A stretch of DNA of 64,000 nucleotides from an uncultured Bacteroidia bacterium (lineage in GTDB: Bacteria; Bacteroidota; Bacteroidia; Bacteroidales; UBA932): the NCBI GenBank assembly GCA_902785825.1, contig CACZZZ010000002.1, positions 62,001 through 126,000 of the forward strand. Direction: 5' to 3'. The number at the start of each line of letters is the position of its first letter. Within the stretch, counting starts at the first letter, position 1. Position numbers and translations under genes: made by a program. The notes under the pieces are model-generated. The model was given only the letters and a program-made list of their open reading frames with translations. It was not told the origin of the DNA and made no database searches. Of this stretch, positions 8,623 through 18,000 are shown piece after piece.

Positions 8623-9399
8623 TCAGATAACACCGAAGTGGCGGAGGGCGGAAATGACTCCGTCATCGTCCACGGAATCCGTGATGTAGTCGGCGGCGGC
8701 TTTAACGTCGGGAGTGGCGTTCCCCATCGCCACACCTATCCCGGCATATTCAATTATGGGAATATCATTCCCGCCGTCCCCGAAGGCCATGCACTCTGCT
8801 GGAGTCAGACCAAGACGTTCCAGAATCAAAGAGGCTCCATAGGACTTGGACAAGCCTGCTGGAACTATGTCGGTGAAGTACGGATGCCAACGCTGGTAAT
8901 CAACCCCTGACAGGGCAGGATGCAGATAAGTGGCTTCCTCCTCGAGGGTCATGTAAATCGTGTACTGGAAAACATCGTGATTATGAGCGACTTCATCAAG
9001 ATCCAGATAGTTCTCCGGGAAGAAATTCAGCTGCCGGGAGACCTCCTCTGATTTCCCGTTTTCAAAGTTGATTCCGACAATGGAGTCAGCGAAAGACCAG
9101 CATGGGACACCAACCTCCGTCGCGATCCTGGCGACCTTGGAGGAGATCTCCTTCGGAAGCGGACGGCTGTCAATAGTCTTCCCTTCCAGGATAGTCAAGG
9201 CCCCGTTCATGGCGATATAGCCATCGAAGGGGTAGCTATCCAAGTTATTCATAACCAGCACGTGACGGCCGCTTGAAATGAAAAGCTTCACGCCTCTGGC
9301 GCGAAGCTCATCCAAGCAGTCCTTCAAACGGTCAGACATCCTGTGGCTCTTGAAGCTCACCAAGGTGCCGTCTATGTCGAAGAATATGGCTTTAATCAT
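8623..9399 (-). CDS. HAD-superfamily Cof-type phosphatase
   Basis: A 258-residue cytoplasmic hydrolase of the Cof/YbiV (HAD-IIB) subfamily, which dephosphorylates sugar phosphates, FMN or similar small phosphoesters. Motif I is DIDGT at residues 8-12 (both catalytic aspartates present), motif II lies in FISSGR near residue 40, and the acidic motif IV is GDGGNDIPII near residue 205. A C2-type cap fills the space between. The start codon follows the lgt stop codon directly, with no gap, which indicates an operon with lgt and pgk. Substrate cannot be predicted. Confidence 0.88.
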   Translation of the reverse strand: MIKAIFFDIDGTLVSFKSHRMSDRLKDCLDELRARGVKLFISSGRHVLVMNNLDSYPFDGYIAMNGALTILEGKTIDSRPLPKEISSKVARIATEVGVPCWSFADSIVGINFENGKSEEVSRQLNFFPENYLDLDEVAHNHDVFQYTIYMTLEEEATYLHPALSGVDYQRWHPYFTDIVPAGLSKSYGASLILERLGLTPAECMAFGDGGNDIPIIEYAGIGVAMGNATPDVKAAADYITDSVDDDGVISALRHFGVI

Positions 9400-10287
9400 C
9401 TAATTGTTGTTCAGGCTCTTGGCGTAGTGGGTAGGCTCAGCTTTCTTCGGCCGGTTGTCAGGAATGACAGCCCTTGCCGGAATCTTCTTCTTGAAGGCAT
9501 ACACCAGCAGGAATAATCCCAGGATGATGAACGGGATGCTGAGGGTCTGGCCCATATTAATGACCATGTTCTCCTCAAAAGCCTCCTGCGGCTCCTTGAT
9601 GAACTCGATGAGGAAACGCATCCCGAAGCATCCGATGAAGAACAGTCCAATGAAGGTTCCACGGTACATCTTGTCAAGTTTCTTGACATAGAGCCAAACC
9701 AGGCAAAGCCCCAGGATAAGGTAGCTCAGGGCCTCGTAGATCTGGGTCGGATGCTTCGGTTCCGTCTCTCCCCTGCGCTCGAATATAAAGCCCCAGGGGA
9801 GATTCGTGACGTCACCGTAGATCTCTGAGTTACAAAGGTTCCCGAGCCTGATAAAAGCTCCCGCGAAAGCCACTGCGATGCAGAGGTGATCCAGGATCCA
9901 GAGGAAGTCGAAATGGTTCTTCTTCCCGTATTTCCTGGCGAACCACCACATGCAGATGATCAGCATGATCGTGCCGCCGTGACTCGCGAGCCCGCCTTCC
10001 CAGACTTTGAATATCTCCAGGAAACCTTTCCAAGAGGTGAAATAATAGTCGAATCCGTAGAACAGGCAGTGCCCCAGCCTGGCGCCGACGAGGGTTCCGA
10101 GAAGCAGGGTGTAGAGAAGCGGATCAAGCAGGTTCTTGTCCAGTTTCTCCCGCTCGAAGAACTTCGTGAACATCCAGTAGCCCAAGATGAAACCCGAGAC
10201 AAACAGGAGCCCGTACCACCTTACGGCGAAGCCCCCGATCCGGAATATCTCCGGATTCATGTTCCAGTGCACTACCAGCGGATCCAT
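9400..10287 (-). CDS. lgt: Prolipoprotein diacylglyceryl transferase
   Basis: Inner-membrane enzyme that transfers a diacylglyceryl group from phosphatidylglycerol to the lipobox cysteine, the first step of lipoprotein maturation. The 295 residues carry about seven membrane helices, the family signature IRLGNLCNSEIYG near residue 145, and the conserved GGLASHGG segment near residue 100. A charged C-terminal tail extends past the last helix. Several lipoproteins in this window (adaptor, SPOR, Big_2 and LEA-like proteins) would be substrates. It starts 13 bases after pgk. Confidence 0.95.
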   Translation of the reverse strand: MDPLVVHWNMNPEIFRIGGFAVRWYGLLFVSGFILGYWMFTKFFEREKLDKNLLDPLLYTLLLGTLVGARLGHCLFYGFDYYFTSWKGFLEIFKVWEGGLASHGGTIMLIICMWWFARKYGKKNHFDFLWILDHLCIAVAFAGAFIRLGNLCNSEIYGDVTNLPWGFIFERRGETEPKHPTQIYEALSYLILGLCLVWLYVKKLDKMYRGTFIGLFFIGCFGMRFLIEFIKEPQEAFEENMVINMGQTLSIPFIILGLFLLVYAFKKKIPARAVIPDNRPKKAEPTHYAKSLNNN

Positions 10288-10300
10288 GGCCTTCAGAATA

Positions 10301-11554
10301 TTACTCCTGGATAGCGGCTATTCCAGGAAGAGTCTTACCTTCAATTGCTTCCAACATGGCGCCACCACCGGTGCTGACATAGCTGACCTTGTCGGCGAAG
10401 CCCATCTTGGTGACCGCTGCGACAGAGTCTCCGCCACCCACGAGGGTGTAGGCTCCGTGCTCAGTGGCCTTGGCGACACACTCGGCGATCTTCTCTGTAC
10501 CTGTGGCGAAGTTCGGGAACTCGAACACTCCGGCAGGGCCGTTCCAAAGGATGGTCTTGGAGGCGAGGATGATCCTGGCCCAGTTCTCGATCGAGGCGGG
10601 ACCGCAGTCCATGCCCTCCCATCCGTCAGGAATCTTGTGGGAAGGAACCACCATCTCAGGAGCGTCATTGGCGAAATCCTGGGTCACGCGGGTCTGGACG
10701 GAAAGAGACACATTCACACCAAGTTCCTGGGCCTTCTCCATAATCTCCTTGGCCTGAGGGATAAGATCGTCCTCATGGAGGGAGTTGCCGATATTGCCAC
10801 CCTCAGCCTTGATGAAGGTATAACCCATTCCTCCGCAGATGATAAGGTTGTCCACCTTGCCGAGAAGGTTCTCAAGGACAGCGAGTTTGGAAGAGACCTT
10901 GGATCCTCCGATGATAGCCGTGAAAGGATGGCGGGCATTCTTGAGGACGTTGTCAATAGCCTTGACCTCTTTCTCCATCAGGTAACCGAACATCTTGTCG
11001 TTCGGGAAATATGAGGCGATCAGCGCTGTGGAGGCATGTGCCCTGTGGGCGGTACCGAAAGCGTCGTTGATATAGCAGTCGGCGTAGGAGGCGAGTTTCT
11101 TGACGAACTCTTTCTGGCTTTCCTTGACGGCCTTCTTCGCGGCGGCCTTCTCCTCATCGGTGGCATCCTCGGCCAGTCCTCTGGGCTTGCCTTCCTCCTC
11201 AGCGTAGAAACGGAGGTTCTCAAGCATCAGCACCTCACCAGGTTTCAGGGCAGCGGCCTGCTCGTCAGCCTTCTGGCAGTCCTCAGCGAACTGGACGGGG
11301 ACTCCGAGCTTTTCGGAGACATGTCCGAGGATATGTTTGAGTGAGAACTTGTCAGTCACTCCTTTCGGACGTCCGAGATGGGACATGAGGATAAGGGAAC
11401 CACCTTCGGCGAGGACCTTCTTCAGCGTCGGAAGAGCGGCGCGGATACGGGTGTCGTCAGTGATGTTGAAATTCTCGTCAAGCGGGACGTTGAAATCCAC
11501 CCTGACAATGGCCTTCTTGCCTTTAAAATCGTAAGAATCGATGTGCTGCTGCAT
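10301..11554 (-). CDS. pgk: Phosphoglycerate kinase
   Basis: Glycolytic enzyme making ATP and 3-phosphoglycerate from 1,3-bisphosphoglycerate. The 417 residues cover both Rossmann domains: the N-terminal signature [20 protein letters not shown] begins near residue 17, the SHLGRPKG loop lies near residue 58, the ATP-site loop [10 protein letters not shown] near residue 210 and the GGGDSVAA phosphate loop near residue 372. It is the first gene of the pgk-lgt-HAD unit, with a TATCTTTG box 35 bases upstream that is the mirror image of the box for the divergent methyltransferase gene. Confidence 0.97.
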   Translation of the reverse strand: MQQHIDSYDFKGKKAIVRVDFNVPLDENFNITDDTRIRAALPTLKKVLAEGGSLILMSHLGRPKGVTDKFSLKHILGHVSEKLGVPVQFAEDCQKADEQAAALKPGEVLMLENLRFYAEEEGKPRGLAEDATDEEKAAAKKAVKESQKEFVKKLASYADCYINDAFGTAHRAHASTALIASYFPNDKMFGYLMEKEVKAIDNVLKNARHPFTAIIGGSKVSSKLAVLENLLGKVDNLIICGGMGYTFIKAEGGNIGNSLHEDDLIPQAKEIMEKAQELGVNVSLSVQTRVTQDFANDAPEMVVPSHKIPDGWEGMDCGPASIENWARIILASKTILWNGPAGVFEFPNFATGTEKIAECVAKATEHGAYTLVGGGDSVAAVTKMGFADKVSYVSTGGGAMLEAIEGKTLPGIAAIQE

Positions 11555-11589
11555 AGTTATGAATATTTATTATCAATATTTTTCCGGGG

Positions 11590-11597
11590 CAAAGATA
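11590..11597 (-). promoter_or_regulatory. Minus-seven box of pgk
   Basis: TATCTTTG on the minus strand, an exact TAnnTTTG match, 35 bases before the pgk start. No clear TTTG lies 20 bases further upstream. It forms a perfect 8-base inverted repeat with the box of the divergent gene at 11607-11614. Confidence 0.55.
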
Positions 11598-11606
11598 CTA
11601 TTTTTT

Positions 11607-11614
11607 TATCTTTG
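11607..11614 (+). promoter_or_regulatory. Minus-seven box of the divergent methyltransferase gene
   Basis: TATCTTTG, exact consensus, ending seven bases before the ATG at 11622. At that distance transcription should begin at or next to the start codon, so the mRNA is predicted to be leaderless. This also argues against the in-frame upstream ATG at 11541, which lies upstream of the promoter. Confidence 0.6.
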
Positions 11615-11621
11615 CACCATC

Positions 11622-12554
11622 ATGGCGACAGAGTTTCCCTCAGATAGGTGGAAAGACTACGAGCTGCTGGACTCCGGGAGGGGCGTGAAGCTCGAGAGGT
11701 TCGGCGGGTTTATCCTTTCCCGTCCCGAGCCTAAAGCATTGTGGGATAAGGATATGACCGATCAGGAGTGGGACCGTTTGACGCATACCAGGTTCACTCC
11801 GGGAGCCGGGTTCGGGAAGGCCGGGAAGGAGGACAGCGGCACCTGGGACCGCCTGAAGGCTATGCCCGACCAGTGGTGGATCAAGTATCATCTGACCGGT
11901 GGCGGGAAGACCACCGGCAGCGCTGACTTTAACCTGCGGCTGGGGCTGACATCGTTCAAGCATGTGGGAGTGTTCCCGGAGCAGGCGGCGAATTGGGAAT
12001 ATATATTCCGGAACACTTCAGAAATAGCCTCTTCCATGGAGCAGCGTCCGAAAGTGCTGAACCTTTTCGCCTACACCGGCGCAGCGTCGCTAGCCGCAAG
12101 GGCCGCTGGAGCTGACGTTACCCACCTTGACTCCGTGCGCCAGGTCGTGACCTGGGCCCATGAGAACCAGGACCGCAGCGGTCTGGACGGCATCCGCTGG
12201 GTCGTGGAGGATGCCATGAAATTCGCCAAGAGAGAGGCCCGCAGGGGCAATGTCTATAACGGGATAATCCTGGACCCGCCAGCTTACGGGCATGGTCCTG
12301 ACGGTGAGAAATGGAAACTGGACGAGTGCCTCTTCGATATGATGCGTTCCGTGGGCCAGATCCTCGCCCCGGAGAACAGTTTCATGGTCCTGAACCTCTA
12401 TTCCAACGGATTCTCTGCCGTTCTCGGAGAAACCGTTGTAAGACAAGCACTTAATCTGAAGCCAGACACTCCCCTGGACTCCGGTGAGCTCGCGCTCAAG
12501 GACAAATTCGGCAAAGTTCTTCCCCTCTCCATCTTCGTCCGGCTGAGAAGATAA
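11622..12554 (+). CDS. Class I SAM-dependent methyltransferase, RlmI/RlmK-like
   Basis: A 310-residue methyltransferase, probably acting on rRNA. The SAM-binding motif I is NLFAYTGAASLAA near residue 149; the acidic residue of motif II lies in THLDSV, and the catalytic motif IV is LDPPAYGHG near residue 222, the form seen in RlmI/RlmL-type large-subunit rRNA methyltransferases. An N-terminal PUA-like region of about 110 residues precedes the Rossmann fold. The frame is open back to 11541, but the promoter box at 11607-11614 places the start at 11622. The gene ends two bases from the convergent yidD. The exact target base is not known. Confidence 0.8.
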   Translation: MATEFPSDRWKDYELLDSGRGVKLERFGGFILSRPEPKALWDKDMTDQEWDRLTHTRFTPGAGFGKAGKEDSGTWDRLKAMPDQWWIKYHLTGGGKTTGSADFNLRLGLTSFKHVGVFPEQAANWEYIFRNTSEIASSMEQRPKVLNLFAYTGAASLAARAAGADVTHLDSVRQVVTWAHENQDRSGLDGIRWVVEDAMKFAKREARRGNVYNGIILDPPAYGHGPDGEKWKLDECLFDMMRSVGQILAPENSFMVLNLYSNGFSAVLGETVVRQALNLKPDTPLDSGELALKDKFGKVLPLSIFVRLRR

Positions 12555-12556
12555 TC

Positions 12557-12817
12557 CTACGGCACCGGATCATAGCCGCTGCCTCCCCAGGGGTTGCAGC
12601 GCAGGATGCGCCATACCGTGAGGTAAAGGCCTTTGAATGGGCCCCATTTGCGGAAGGCCTCAAGCGCATAGGTCGAGCAAGAGGGCTCGAAACGGCATGT
12701 CTTGGGAATATATGGCCCGATACAGGTCCTGTAGAACCAGATCAATCCAAGGAAAGGAGCCGAAAGGACATTCCTCACGACTTGCCGCCAACGGGGAATA
12801 TGATAACTATCCTTCAT
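12557..12817 (-). CDS. yidD: Membrane protein insertion efficiency factor YidD
   Basis: An 86-residue membrane-associated protein of the YidD family, which aids insertion of inner-membrane proteins by YidC. The conserved cysteine-rich core CRFEPSCSTYALEA is near residue 41 and the C-terminal RCNPWGGSGYDPVP matches the family end. Its start overlaps the end of rnpA by 11 bases, the usual rnpA-yidD coupling. In many bacteria rpmH and yidC flank this pair; here neither is adjacent, and the order is hemD-rnpA-yidD as in other Bacteroidota. Confidence 0.93.
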   Translation of the reverse strand: MKDSYHIPRWRQVVRNVLSAPFLGLIWFYRTCIGPYIPKTCRFEPSCSTYALEAFRKWGPFKGLYLTVWRILRCNPWGGSGYDPVP

Positions 12818-13160
12818 CCGCTATTTTTTCAAGAATATTCGCGACATCGCCTTTTATGACTTGGAAGTCATTGACGTCTTTGGAGTTGTAGAGAAAAAGG
12901 ATATCCACCGACGAAGGGGCGAGGAGTGATTTCTGGGTTCTGTAGGCTTCCCTCAACCTTCTTTTCAGGAGATTTCTCTTTACGGCCCGCTTGAAAAAGC
13001 GTTTGGGGACCGACACCATGATCCGGTTGGCCCCTCCAGCAGGTTCGTTCTTCAAATAGCAGAATTTAAGGTCGCCAGAGTGTCCCCAGCGGCCCTTCGA
13101 CATCAGAGCCGAAACCGCGGACCTCCCGTTCAGGCGCTCGGATTTCGGTAATGTCTCCAT
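12807..13160 (-). CDS. rnpA: Ribonuclease P protein component
   Basis: Protein subunit of RNase P, which assists the catalytic RNA in trimming tRNA 5-prime ends. The 117-residue chain shows the family RNR motif as FKRAVKRNLLKRRLREAYR near residue 58 and the N-terminal PKSERL segment. The catalytic RNA gene rnpB is not in this window. It lies seven bases downstream of hemD and overlaps yidD by 11 bases. Confidence 0.95.
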   Translation of the reverse strand: METLPKSERLNGRSAVSALMSKGRWGHSGDLKFCYLKNEPAGGANRIMVSVPKRFFKRAVKRNLLKRRLREAYRTQKSLLAPSSVDILFLYNSKDVNDFQVIKGDVANILEKIADEG

Positions 13161-13167
13161 GGTGATG

Positions 13168-13914
13168 TTATTGCTGCTGTTCTTGAAGGTATAGTTCTAT
13201 CGCCCTCGCCACCGAAGGTGCTTCAGGGGTGGGAGCCTTCACGGCAATTGATAATCCGGCCTCTTCCATAGCTTTCACAATGGACTTGCCGAAAGAGACG
13301 AACTTGATGTCACCCTGCTCGAATCCCGGGAAGTTCTCATTCAGGGACTGAACGTCAGCGGGGTTATAGAAGACAATCATGTCATATTCCTTGAGATCCA
13401 AATCCCCAAGATTCTGAGGAACGCTCTTGATGAACACGGCTGTCTTGTAGTCAATCCCGTGAGCGTCAAAAAGTTTGGTGAGAGCGGAACTCCCATTGGA
13501 GTCTGACTGGGTGATAAGGAACTTCTCGCCTTTATGTTTTGTCCCGATCTGATCGATGATGGAATCGGGAGTACCGTTGCCGAAAAATATCTTGCGCTTG
13601 CGGTAAACTATGTGCTTTTGAAGGTACATCGCGACCGCCTCAGTCGTGCAGAAATACTTCATGGTCTCAGGAACCTTAACCCTCAGTTCCTCACAGAGAC
13701 CGTAGAAAGCGTCGATCGCGTGGCGGGATGAGAAAACGATGGCCGTGTAATCGAGGATATTTATCCTCTGCGCACGGAACTCCCTGGAAGTCAGAGGTTC
13801 GATGAGGAAAAATTGACGGAAGGTGATGTCAACGCCGTACTTCTCCTTCAGAGAGACGTAAGGGGTCTCATTGAGGGGGGCGCGCTGCGAGATCAAGATC
13901 TTGCGTATAGCCAT
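13168..13914 (-). CDS. hemD: Uroporphyrinogen-III synthase
   Basis: A 248-residue cytosolic enzyme that cyclises hydroxymethylbilane with inversion of ring D in tetrapyrrole synthesis. The sequence is divergent, as usual for HemD, but shows the two-domain Rossmann-like plan: an N-terminal ISQRAP strand-loop, IVFSSRHAIDAF near residue 57, and the second-domain MIVFYNPADVQSL near residue 177. Context supports the call: DUF4271, hemD, rnpA and yidD recur together in Bacteroidota. No other heme gene is nearby. Confidence 0.85.
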   Translation of the reverse strand: MAIRKILISQRAPLNETPYVSLKEKYGVDITFRQFFLIEPLTSREFRAQRINILDYTAIVFSSRHAIDAFYGLCEELRVKVPETMKYFCTTEAVAMYLQKHIVYRKRKIFFGNGTPDSIIDQIGTKHKGEKFLITQSDSNGSSALTKLFDAHGIDYKTAVFIKSVPQNLGDLDLKEYDMIVFYNPADVQSLNENFPGFEQGDIKFVSFGKSIVKAMEEAGLSIAVKAPTPEAPSVARAIELYLQEQQQ

Positions 13915-13955
13915 AAAGTTCTTCTAAAATAAGTAAGTCAATCCGTAAACCGGTG

Positions 13956-14594
13956 TCACAACAGGTTGGCTGAAATGACCAGAGCGGCTGTCGGGAGCAA
14001 TTCAAGGCTGCAAAGATACAAAAATGTCGAAAAAGGATTGCAATAGGACGAGAAAATCTGTCCACGGCGGTAAATGTAGATGAGGTAGGTCAAACCGGTC
14101 TCAAACAACAGAACCGTCTTTATAGTGACCTCGGCGCAGGAAAATGCTGTCAGGATGCCCCCTGTGATAAATAGGAGGAAGAAAAGGATTATGCAGTAGT
14201 TGTAAAACGACCTGTTGGCGGCGGTAAACACGCTTGTCCCGTAATTATGCATCTCCAACTGCCAGTTAAGGAAGGTCCTTAGGAGAAGGTAAACCAGCAT
14301 GACACCTGTGACCGCGGCAAGCCTGAAATATGGAGGAAGGTCCCCGATAAAATCAGGTGTGTACATCCCATAGGAATATACCAGCATACAAAACGGGACA
14401 AACAGGATGGCGGCGATCCAGTTCCGGCTCCTGCTGAGCTGGATGCTGTTCTCAAGGTCCAGGTTCCCCTTCCACCTTACGACACAGTCCCAAAGAGACG
14501 GGAATATCTTCAGCAAGCTCTTCAGATTCAATAGGAAAAGAAGAGTGAAGAAAACCGCCAGGCCGCAGAATACCGGATTGTCAATCGTGCCCAT
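13956..14594 (-). CDS. DUF4271 membrane protein
   Basis: A 212-residue integral membrane protein with about five to six helices. It matches the Bacteroidota-restricted DUF4271 family, whose function is unknown. The frame extends upstream, but the ATG at 14594, four bases after the stop of the SUI1-like gene, gives the correct N-terminus (MGTIDNPVFCG). The C-terminal LCSLELLPTAALV is typical of the family. It lies 41 bases before hemD; this adjacency is conserved across the phylum, so a link to membrane or heme-related processes is possible but unproven. Confidence 0.75.
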   Translation of the reverse strand: MGTIDNPVFCGLAVFFTLLFLLNLKSLLKIFPSLWDCVVRWKGNLDLENSIQLSRSRNWIAAILFVPFCMLVYSYGMYTPDFIGDLPPYFRLAAVTGVMLVYLLLRTFLNWQLEMHNYGTSVFTAANRSFYNYCIILFFLLFITGGILTAFSCAEVTIKTVLLFETGLTYLIYIYRRGQIFSSYCNPFSTFLYLCSLELLPTAALVISANLL

Positions 14595-14598
14595 TCCG

Positions 14599-14946
14599 TC
14601 AATTTCCCCTTTTGGCGTTGTAACCCATCTCTTTAAGGATAGCTGTGACTTTGTCACGGAAATCCCCCTGGATGGTGATCTCCCCATCCTTCGCCGCGCC
14701 ACCGACACCGCACTTGACTTTGAGGGTCCTTCCAAGATCGGAAAGGTCCTCCTTGGAGCCAACAAAGCCGGAGACGAGCGTCACCTGCTTTCCTCCTCGA
14801 TTTCGCCTGTCGATAGACACGATCAGGCGCTGCCGGGAAGGAGGAAGGGTCTCGGGCTCGTCACTCTCACCGGATTCATACTTAAAATCGGGATTGGTCG
14901 AATAGACCACTCCAAGTCTCTGTTTCCAGTCGTTGTCAGGCTTCAT
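14599..14946 (-). CDS. SUI1/YciH-family translation initiation factor-like protein
   Basis: A 115-residue cytoplasmic protein homologous to eukaryotic eIF1. Bacterial YciH has been linked to discrimination of initiation sites, but its role here is not established. The SUI1 core includes RRNRGGKQVTLVSGF (near residue 46), the VKCGVGGAAKDGEI segment (near residue 77) and the IQGDFRDKV strand. The N-terminal 40 residues are variable and low in complexity. It heads the DUF4271-hemD-rnpA-yidD unit and is transcribed divergently from the DUF2723 gene through a compact bidirectional promoter. Confidence 0.88.
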   Translation of the reverse strand: MKPDNDWKQRLGVVYSTNPDFKYESGESDEPETLPPSRQRLIVSIDRRNRGGKQVTLVSGFVGSKEDLSDLGRTLKVKCGVGGAAKDGEITIQGDFRDKVTAILKEMGYNAKRGN

Positions 14947-14961
14947 TTTGTAGCGGATATT

Positions 14962-14994
14962 TTTGCAAAGATAGGCATTCCTTTTGTATCTTTG
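14962..14994 (+). promoter_or_regulatory. Promoter of the DUF2723 glycosyltransferase gene
   Basis: TTTG (14962-14965), a 21-base spacer, then TATCTTTG (14987-14994): a full Bacteroidota promoter. The box ends eight bases before the ATG at 15003, so the message is predicted to be leaderless or nearly so. Confidence 0.7.
14966..14973 (-). promoter_or_regulatory. Minus-seven box of the SUI1-hemD-rnpA unit
   Basis: TATCTTTG on the minus strand, exact consensus, 19 bases before the SUI1 start. It abuts the TTTG element of the divergent promoter, so the two polymerases cannot bind together easily. A TTTG at the expected upstream distance is not visible. Confidence 0.55.
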
Positions 14995-15002
14995 TCCGTA
15001 TT

Positions 15003-18000
15003 ATGCCTTATAATAATATGGACAGCAGAAAATTCAGACAATGGAACCATCTGACCGCGGCGGCGGTGTTTCTCGTCTCCGCGTTCACATATCTCTCCAC
15101 GATAGAACCCACAGCATCTTTCTGGGATTGTGGAGAATTCATCGCCTCATCATACAAGCTGGAGGTAGGTCATCCCCCGGGAAACCCTGTATTCCAGATT
15201 ATCGCCAGGGTTTTCTCCATGTTCGGGGGTCCCGCGCATGCCGCTATGCTTGTCAACTGCATGAGCGCGCTTTGTTCAGCATTGACGATTTTCTTCCTAT
15301 ATCTAACCATAGTCTTTTTCACTAAAAGGCTGATCCTTCCCAAAAAGAATCCTGACGGTAGCGCTGGAGATTATTCCCTTGGCGAGTCCATAGCCATATT
15401 CGGGAGCGGCGCCGTCGGAGCGCTGGCGTATTGCTTCTCAGACACTTTCTGGTTCTCCGCCGTCGAAGGGGAAGTCTATGCCATGTCATCCCTGTTCACA
15501 GCCTTGGTCGTCTGGGCCATGACAAAATGGTATGAGGCTGAGGATCGCAGATACGCCAACCGCTGGATAGTCTTGATCGCCTTCCTGTTCGGACTCTCTA
15601 TCGGCGTCCACGTCCTTAACCTGCTCGCCCTCCCGACCATCGTTTTCCTGTATTACTACAAGATCAGGGAGGACAAGCCATACTCCTTCTGGGAGTGTGT
15701 CAAGATCCTGGCCATATCCGCGGTGATGATCGGTTTCATGTTCTTCATCATGATGCCATGGCTGCCCAAGCTCGCCGCCTATTTCGACCTTATCTTTGTC
15801 AACGGCCTCGGTCTTCCGTACAACACCGGAGCGGCTTTCTTCGTCCTTGCGCTTATCGGCCTCTGTTTCTGGGGACTCTTCAAGACCCTGGAGAAAGGGA
15901 AGGTGTTCTGGAACACGGCTTTACTATGCGTCACGACCATCCTTATCGGCTTCTCGATATTCTCCGTGGTAGTCATCCGCTCCTGCGCCAAGACTCCCAC
16001 GAACGAGTATCAGCCGGACAACGCCTTTACCCTGGTCAGGTACCTTTCCCGTGAGCAGTATGGCTCGGTACCGCTTCTTTACGGCCAGTATTTCGCCGCG
16101 CCGGCAGAGATCGAATATGGCACTTACTGGGCACCCATCAACGGTAAATACAAGAAAGTGCAGAGCCCACCCGAAGGCAAGTATGCCCCAGAAGGGAAGA
16201 TGCTATTCCCGAGGATGTACAGCAATGACGAGCATGCGATCGAGTTCTACAAAGAATACATGAACGGCAAGGGAATCGTGGTTCCCGGAGCCGAGTCGAA
16301 GAAACCGACGTTCGGTGCTAACTTGCGCTATTTCTTCGACTTCCAGCTCGGATGGATGTACTGGAGATATTTCATGTGGAACTTTGTCGGCCGCCAGAAT
16401 GAGATCCACGCTTCAACGCCGGATCTTTTCACCGGCAACTGGGAGAGCGGGATAAAGCCTATCGACGAGATCCGCCTCGGAAATCAGGAAAATGTTCCCA
16501 CCTGGCTCAAGGAGAACAAGGGCAAGAACCATCTCTTCTTCCTCCCTCTTTTGCTCGGATTGCTCGGACTTTTGTTCCAGTTCGATAAGGACAAGCGAGG
16601 TTGCTGGCTAACGTTCATCCTGTTCTTCATGACCGGAATAGCCGTCGTGATGTATCTTAACCAGGCCCCTTATCAGGTGCGCGAGAGGGATTACGCTTAC
16701 GCCGGATCCTTCTACGCGTTCACATTCTGGATAGGGTTCGCCGTAGCGGCATTATATTCATGGATCAATGACGCGTTGAAGGGCAAGAACCCCGCCGTCG
16801 TGGCCGGAGCGGTGACAGCGGCCTGCCTTTGCGTCCCGGCGCTGATGTGCGCCCAGGAATGGGATGACCATGACAGGAGCAACCGCCGCACAGCTGTCGA
16901 GGTCGCCTACAACTATCTCAACTCAGTCGGACCCAATGGAATACTCGTAACCCACGGAGACAATGACACCTTCCCGTTGTGGTACGCCCAGGAGGTGGAG
17001 GGAATAAGGAATGACGTGAGGATATGCAACACCTCGCTCCTGGGGACTGACTGGCACATCGATCAGATGAGATATGCCATCAACAACGCCGCCCCCATTC
17101 CTCTTTCCATCGGACAGGACCAGTACCTCTATGGCACCAACGACTGGGTGTTCATCCAGGATAGCAGGGACCAGGCCGTGAGCCTGTCAGACTGCATAAA
17201 GGTTTTCAAGCATCCGGACGCCAAGGTTGTGTCCCAGAACGGTCGCAAGATGGATTACTGGGTGTCCAGGAAGATGATCCTCCCGGTCAATAAGGAGAAC
17301 TGCCTGAAATACGGGATAGTAAGCCCCAAGTTCGCGGACATGATTCCCGATTCTATCGTCCTTGAGATACCTAAAGGCAAGAGCGGACTTATAAAGCCCG
17401 AACTGTTCATCCTGGACCTTCTCTCCAATTATAATTGGGACAGGCCCTTGCACTTCCTTAACCAGGGCGGTGACCTGGATATCGGAATCAAGGATTACCT
17501 GATGTTCGACGGTTTCTCGTACAGGTTCACTCCTATCAAGAACAAGATCAGCGCCTTCAACCTCGGCGTTGTTGACACGGATGAGCTCTACAAGAAACTG
17601 ACCGAGACGTTCAAGTTCGACGCTGTTGCCAGCGATGATTATCTCATTGACTATCAGAACATGTACACCTTCCTTGGGGTGATGTCGCTACGCAATCTCT
17701 TCATCTCATCCGCAAGCGCGTTCCTCAAGGCCGGAGAGAATGACAGGGCTGAGACCGTGCTGGACATGTGCCGGAAGATCATGAGACCAGACAGGTACCC
17801 CTATGATAACTCGCTTCTCGGTTGGAGCTCAAACTCCTTGTTCCCCATTGAGATGATGAAGTATTACTACCGTCTTGGGAAAAAGGACAAGGCCCATGAG
17901 GTCGCTCTTGAGCTGGATGAGCAGGTAAAGCAATCAATAGCGCTGTTCCTGGATTTCTATCCTCAGTACAAGAATGAGTTCGAATACAACTGCCAGCTGA

